A DNA stretch of 8,050 nt. It comes from Pseudomonadota bacterium. GTDB lineage: Bacteria > Pseudomonadota > Alphaproteobacteria > Rhizobiales > Rhizobiaceae. The stretch spans positions 1 to 8,050 of the forward strand of contig JAEZXX010000093.1 in NCBI GenBank assembly GCA_023419535.1. The letters run 5' to 3'. Shown one piece after another: positions 5,197 to 8,050 of the stretch (position 1 is its first letter; each line of letters starts with the position of its first letter). Made by a program: the position numbers and the translations under genes. The notes under the pieces are model-generated. The model worked only from the letters and a program-made list of their open reading frames with translations. It searched no databases and was not told the DNA's origin.

Positions 5197-6345
5197 ATGT
5201 CCCATCCCCTGCCCTTCATCGACCTCGCCGCCCAGCGCGACCGGATCCGCGACCGGATCGACGCTGCGATCGCGCGCGTCGTCGATCACGGGGCCTTCAT
5301 CCTCGGCCCGGAGGTGACGACGTTCGAAGCGGAGCTCTCGCGCTTCGCCGGCCTCGCGCACACCGTGTCCTGCTCCAGCGGGGCGGACGCGCTTTTGATG
5401 CCGCTCATGGTCTGGGACATCGGTCCCGGCGACGCGGTGTTCGTGCCCACCTTCACCTTCGCCGCGACGGCGGAGATGGTCGCGTTGCGCGGTGCGAGCC
5501 CCGTCTTCGTCGACGTCGACGCCGACACCTTCAACATCTCGGTCGCGAGCCTGAAGGCTGCGATCGAGGACGTGAAGGCGAAGGGCGTGCTGACGCCCCG
5601 CGCCGTCATCGCGGTCGACCTCTTCGGCCTCATCGCCGACTATCCGGCGATCCAGGCGCTCTGCCGCGAGCATGGGCTGAAGCTGATCTCCGATGCGGCG
5701 CAGGGTTTCGGCGCGACGTTGGACGGCCACCAGTCGGGCCGCTGGGCCGATGTCGTCTGCACGAGCTTCTTCCCGGCCAAGCCGCTCGGCTGCTACGGCG
5801 ACGGCGGGGCCATCCTGACCGACAATGCGGAGCTTGCCGCGGGCCTGCGCTCGGTGCGCGTGCACGGCCAGGGGGAGGACAAGTACGACAACGTCCGTCT
5901 CGGCCTGACCGCCAGGCTCGACACGATCCAGGCCGCCATCCTCCTGGAGAAGCTCGCGATCTTCCCGGGCGAGATCGAAGCGCGGAACCGGATCGCCGCG
6001 CGCTACAACGAAGCCCTGCGCGGCATCGTCGGCGTGCCCGAGGTGCCGACGGGGATGAGCTCGACCTGGGCTCAGTACACGGTGCTCCTGGAAAAGGGCT
6101 CGCGCGAGCGGGTCGCGGCGCATCTGAAGGCCGAGGGCGTTCCGACCGCGATCTACTACACGAGGCCGCTGCACCGGCAGACCGCCTACGGGAGCTATCC
6201 GGTCGCGCCCGACGGAACGCCGGTCTCCGACGACATCTGCGAGCGCGTCATCAGCCTGCCGATGCACCCCTATCTCGGGCAGGCCGACCAGGACCGCGTC
6301 GTGCGGGCCCTCGCCGGGGCGCTCGGGTCGCGGGCCGCGGCCTGA
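5197..6345 (+). CDS. DegT/DnrJ/EryC1/StrS-family PLP aminotransferase (WbpE-like sugar aminotransferase)
   Basis: This encodes a 382-aa soluble PLP enzyme that transfers an amino group, normally from glutamate, to a keto-sugar nucleotide. Seen: FIDLAAQ (7-13), HGAFILGPEV (31-40), the phosphate-binding SCSSGADAL (58-66), PTFTFAATAE (84-93), SDAAQGFGA (165-173) with D166 facing the PLP ring nitrogen, TSFFPAKPLGCYGDGGA (189-205) with K195 as the Schiff-base lysine, RLDTIQAAIL (240-249) and ISLPMHPYL (352-360). The stretch SFFPxKPLGCYGDGGA and the closing SLPMHPYL match WbpE, the UDP-2-acetamido-3-oxo-glucuronate aminotransferase, very closely as I recall it. No other sugar-nucleotide or glycosyltransferase genes are next to it, so the final polysaccharide or glycan is unknown. 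The ribosome-binding site is weak (GAGAGCTCGCTCCC before ATG), but the N-terminus aligns with the family from FIDL. Confidence 0.92.
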   Translation: MSHPLPFIDLAAQRDRIRDRIDAAIARVVDHGAFILGPEVTTFEAELSRFAGLAHTVSCSSGADALLMPLMVWDIGPGDAVFVPTFTFAATAEMVALRGASPVFVDVDADTFNISVASLKAAIEDVKAKGVLTPRAVIAVDLFGLIADYPAIQALCREHGLKLISDAAQGFGATLDGHQSGRWADVVCTSFFPAKPLGCYGDGGAILTDNAELAAGLRSVRVHGQGEDKYDNVRLGLTARLDTIQAAILLEKLAIFPGEIEARNRIAARYNEALRGIVGVPEVPTGMSSTWAQYTVLLEKGSRERVAAHLKAEGVPTAIYYTRPLHRQTAYGSYPVAPDGTPVSDDICERVISLPMHPYLGQADQDRVVRALAGALGSRAAA

Positions 6346-6374
6346 CGCGCCCGGCTCAGGACGCGCCGGGCGCG
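6346..6374. terminator. Stem-loop shared by convergent gene ends
   Basis: CGCGCCCGGC (6346-6355) and GCCGGGCGCG (6365-6374) form a 10-bp stem around a 9-nt loop. It starts directly after the aminotransferase stop (6343-6345), and the stop of the opposing unknown gene (6356-6358) lies in the loop. The position suits a bidirectional terminator or an mRNA end-protecting hairpin, although there is no T tract. Confidence 0.6.
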
Positions 6375-7027
6375 ATCGACCCGGTCGGCGCCCGGCCGAG
6401 CAGCGAGCCGCCGAGAGCGGAGCGGAAGCGCGCTGCGGTCGGAAAATCCCAGACCGGATCGCCTTGCAGGAAGAGGTCGAGGAACGGCACGGCCTGATCA
6501 GGGTCGTTCGCGACGTTCTCCCGGAACGACTGCCAGCTCCGCAGCTCCAGAGCCTGGAGAGACAGGTGAATGCCTTCGAGCGACTGCTCCGCCAGCACCT
6601 TGTCGAGCACCGTCAGGCAGTACTCAAAATAGAAGACGCCTTCGGGCCAGAAGTCGATCAGCGCCTCCTCCGGGCTGCTCCGCCGCGGCGCCGGGGGCCG
6701 CGGCCGCACGATCTCCACCGGCCGGTTCGCGACGAAGCTCGACAGCATGAGGCCGGCGGCGAAATGGCTGAAGTCCCGCCGGTCGCGGTCCGCCAGGTTC
6801 CGCTGCGCCTCGAATCGGCGCACCCATTCGAGAAAGGCGCGCGTGAGATTGCGCGGCACGACGCGCAGTTCGATCCCGTGCCGCGCGTTGAACTGCGCCA
6901 GCGCGTATTCGACCGTCCGCGAGAAGTCGCCGAGACGACGGATCGAACGGCGAAACTCCGCGCGGCTGCCGAGCCCGGTGGGGATGGTCAGGTCCGGTCG
7001 CTCGGTGGTCTGGCTCACGCTCGTCAT
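6356..7027 (-). CDS. Uncharacterised protein, second gene of a two-gene operon
   Basis: This encodes a 223-aa soluble-looking protein that I do not recognise. It has no signal peptide or membrane helix. The N-terminal half is basic and probably helical (RRSIRRLGDFSRTVEYALAQFNARHG, about residues 26-51, given here in short pieces: RRSIRRLGDF then SRTVEYALAQF). A proline/arginine-rich linker (RPRPPAPRRSSPEE, about 108-121) follows. The C-terminal part is acidic and aromatic, with FWPEGVFYFEYCLTVLDKVL and DLFLQGDPVWDFPTAARFRSAL. It starts 15 bases after the stop of the upstream gene, with AGGA before the ATG, so the two are almost certainly co-transcribed and probably act together. It overlaps the shared terminator stem at its 3' end. 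Codon use resembles the neighbours, so it looks resident rather than recently acquired. Confidence 0.75.
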   Translation of the reverse strand: MTSVSQTTERPDLTIPTGLGSRAEFRRSIRRLGDFSRTVEYALAQFNARHGIELRVVPRNLTRAFLEWVRRFEAQRNLADRDRRDFSHFAAGLMLSSFVANRPVEIVRPRPPAPRRSSPEEALIDFWPEGVFYFEYCLTVLDKVLAEQSLEGIHLSLQALELRSWQSFRENVANDPDQAVPFLDLFLQGDPVWDFPTAARFRSALGGSLLGRAPTGSIAPGAS

Positions 7028-7042
7028 CGTCCTGTGCAGGGA

Positions 7043-7747
7043 TCAGGGCAGATAGGGAACGGTCTGTCGCCAGGCGGCGGCGAGGTCGTCCAACCGGTCC
7101 TGGCGAAGATGACGGAGCCAATCCTCGCCCTCCGCGTCGAAGGCCGCACGGGCAGCCCCCATGCACAGGCGGGCATCGGCACGGCTGGCGCCGCGAACGA
7201 GGACGGCGAGCCAGACGAGGAGCGCCAGCCGCGCGTCGAGGTCGTTCCGGAGCGGGTGGGCACCGGTCGCCAGAACCGTCGAGAGGCAGGGACGGACGAA
7301 GCCCAGACCGGCCATCCAGCGCGCGGCGGTCGCGGCCGCCGCCACGCGGTCTTCTGCGAGTGGAACCGCTGGCCCGGCCCCTTCCAGAGCAAGCCGGAGT
7401 TCGGACACGACCGTTCCCGGCGCGTCGTCGGCATCGAGGGTCCGGCGCGCGACGTCGTAGAGGTCGGCCGGGTGCTCTCCGGGCCGCCCGCCCGGCCGGA
7501 GGGTCGCGGCCAGGCGGTCCATCCGCTCGCCGAGGCTCGCCGTCTCGCCGGGCAGGATGCGCACCGCAAGTCCCTCGGCCCGGCTGAGCACGCCGTCGGC
7601 AAGCCGGGCGAAGCGCCGCGCCGGCTCGCGCACACCGCTGGGAAGCCTGGAGGGATCCTCCTGCCGGGCGCCGAAGCGGATCGAGGTGCGCAGGTCCCGG
7701 ATCCCTTCCTTCAGCGGTAGCGCGAGACTATCGGGATGGGGCAACAT
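7043..7747 (-). CDS. Uncharacterised protein, first gene of a two-gene operon
   Basis: This encodes a 234-aa protein of unknown function. I chose the ATG at 7747 (MLPHPDSLALPLKEGIRDL) because GGAGGA lies 5 bases upstream; an in-frame ATG at 7780 has no such support. It looks all-helical and rich in Ala, Arg and Leu. A moderately hydrophobic segment ARLALLVWLAVLVRGA (about residues 181-196) is flanked by charged residues and looks more like a buried helix than a membrane anchor. No catalytic motif is visible. It is followed 15 bases later by a second unknown gene and is divergent from a SorC-type regulator whose leader ORF starts 49 bases away, so that regulator may control the operon, although SorC regulators more often control sugar-uptake genes on their own strand. 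Confidence 0.75.
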   Translation of the reverse strand: MLPHPDSLALPLKEGIRDLRTSIRFGARQEDPSRLPSGVREPARRFARLADGVLSRAEGLAVRILPGETASLGERMDRLAATLRPGGRPGEHPADLYDVARRTLDADDAPGTVVSELRLALEGAGPAVPLAEDRVAAAATAARWMAGLGFVRPCLSTVLATGAHPLRNDLDARLALLVWLAVLVRGASRADARLCMGAARAAFDAEGEDWLRHLRQDRLDDLAAAWRQTVPYLP

Positions 7748-7795
7748 GGGCGTCCTCCTGCCAGGACCGCAGGCTACCACAGGGACGACGCTCGC

Positions 7796-7864
7796 ATGAA
7801 CATCTTTGAGGTCCTGGACCGGCCGGACCGCCGCCGCCCGAACGACGTCGGGCGGCGCTCGTGA
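7796..7864 (+). CDS. Possible 22-codon leader ORF overlapping the regulator start
   Basis: ATG at 7796 opens a short frame, MNIFEVLDRP then DRRRPNDVGRRS, ending at TGA 7862-7864. The TGA overlaps the GTG start of the downstream regulator as GTGA. AGGGA lies about 10 bases before the ATG. The second half of the ORF is the palindrome at 7832-7857. It could be a translational coupler that brings ribosomes to a start with a poor ribosome-binding site, or chance. No known leader-peptide signature is visible. Confidence 0.35.
   Translation: MNIFEVLDRPDRRRPNDVGRRS
7832..7857 (+). promoter_or_regulatory. Perfect 10-bp-arm hairpin immediately before the regulator start
   Basis: CGCCGCCCGA (7832-7841) and TCGGGCGGCG (7848-7857) pair perfectly with a 6-nt loop ACGACG, ending 3 bases before GTG 7861. 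In RNA it would cover the ribosome-binding region of the regulator; in DNA it could be an autoregulatory operator. There is no T tract, so it is not a typical terminator. Confidence 0.55.
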
Positions 7865-8050
7865 ACGGCCGCCGGGAGCCCCCGCGGAGCGAGCCGTCTG
7901 CGGCCGCCGCGCGCGCCGACCGCATGCGCGTGCGCGCCGCCTGGATGTACTATGTCGAGCAGATGACGCAGAGCGACATCGCGGCCGCCCTCGGCATCGG
8001 GCGCGTCACCGTCGTGCGCCTCCTCGCCGAGGCGCGCAACCGGTCGGAGG
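7861..8050 (+). CDS. SorC-family sugar-binding transcriptional regulator, N-terminal part (runs off the window)
   Basis: Only the first 63 codons are present. RMRVRAAWMYYVEQMTQSDI, followed by AAALGIGRVTVVRLLAEAR, is the N-terminal helix-turn-helix of SorC-type regulators (HTH about residues 36-56 from the GTG start). In the family this domain is followed by a sugar-phosphate-binding effector domain of about 250 residues, which lies beyond the window. The start is uncertain: GTG 7861 overlaps a leader ORF and follows a hairpin, while ATG 7924 would give RVRAAWMYY almost at the N-terminus and may be enough for the fold. Such regulators usually control a sugar or polyol ABC transporter operon downstream; none is visible here. 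No frame defect is seen in the part present. Confidence 0.88.
   Translation, partial: MNGRREPPRSEPSAAAARADRMRVRAAWMYYVEQMTQSDIAAALGIGRVTVVRLLAEARNRSE

Noticed and set aside
4984..6267. 427-codon minus-strand frame opposite the aminotransferase
   Set aside because: It is a shadow of the aminotransferase codons, with repetitive Arg/Asp/Val-rich composition and no family pattern.
5106..6497. 463-codon plus-strand frame overlapping the aminotransferase in another frame
   Set aside because: Very Arg/Pro/Gly-rich composition typical of an off-frame reading; the 382-aa frame carries all aminotransferase motifs.

Overview
The window is GC-rich, densely coded DNA from an alphaproteobacterium, most likely a member of the Hyphomicrobiales (Rhizobiales). 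The evidence is the paired b'/b ATP synthase stalk genes of the alphaproteobacterial Fo operon, the GC-biased third codon positions, the DUF2019 genes and a rhizobial-style extragenic palindrome. The species cannot be named from the sequence.

Layout. Positions 73-1171 (+) hold the end of an Fo ATP synthase operon: subunit b' and subunit b, overlapping by 8 nt and closed by a strong hairpin terminator at 1201-1238. Positions 1366-3477 (-) hold a small accessory module. It consists of a putative HNH/EndoVII-fold (HH...N...H) nuclease toxin gene followed by three tandem DUF2019 genes that I propose are immunity genes. The toxin carries a frameshift at a GC-dinucleotide run, and the middle DUF2019 copy carries a 7-bp tandem-duplication frameshift. 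The toxin stop and the first DUF2019 start share an ATGA overlap. The module lies just downstream of a tRNA-Arg(CCG) gene (3612-3688, -) that has a recognisable promoter. Positions 3689-3870 hold a REP-like palindrome.

Positions 3871-4947 (-) encode a D-malate/tartrate dehydrogenase (decarboxylating) of the isocitrate/isopropylmalate dehydrogenase superfamily. Across a 249-bp intergenic region, 5197-6345 (+) encodes a DegT/DnrJ/EryC1-type PLP aminotransferase very like WbpE, an enzyme of amino-sugar nucleotide synthesis. It converges on a two-gene operon of unknown function (7043-7747 and 6356-7027, both -), with a GC-rich stem-loop where the genes meet. The right edge (7861-8050, +) is the start of a SorC-family sugar-binding transcriptional regulator. 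It is preceded by a 22-codon leader ORF that overlaps its GTG start, and by a perfect 10-bp-arm hairpin.

How the genes relate. The ATP synthase, dehydrogenase, aminotransferase and regulator genes look like separate chromosomal functions. The most unusual part is the toxin/DUF2019 array between the atp terminator and tRNA-Arg. It is organised like a polymorphic-toxin and immunity locus, its array is made of a repeated unit of about 445 bp, and two of its four reading frames are broken at short tandem repeats. Both frameshifts are inferred by comparing copies or recalled family patterns, not by database search.
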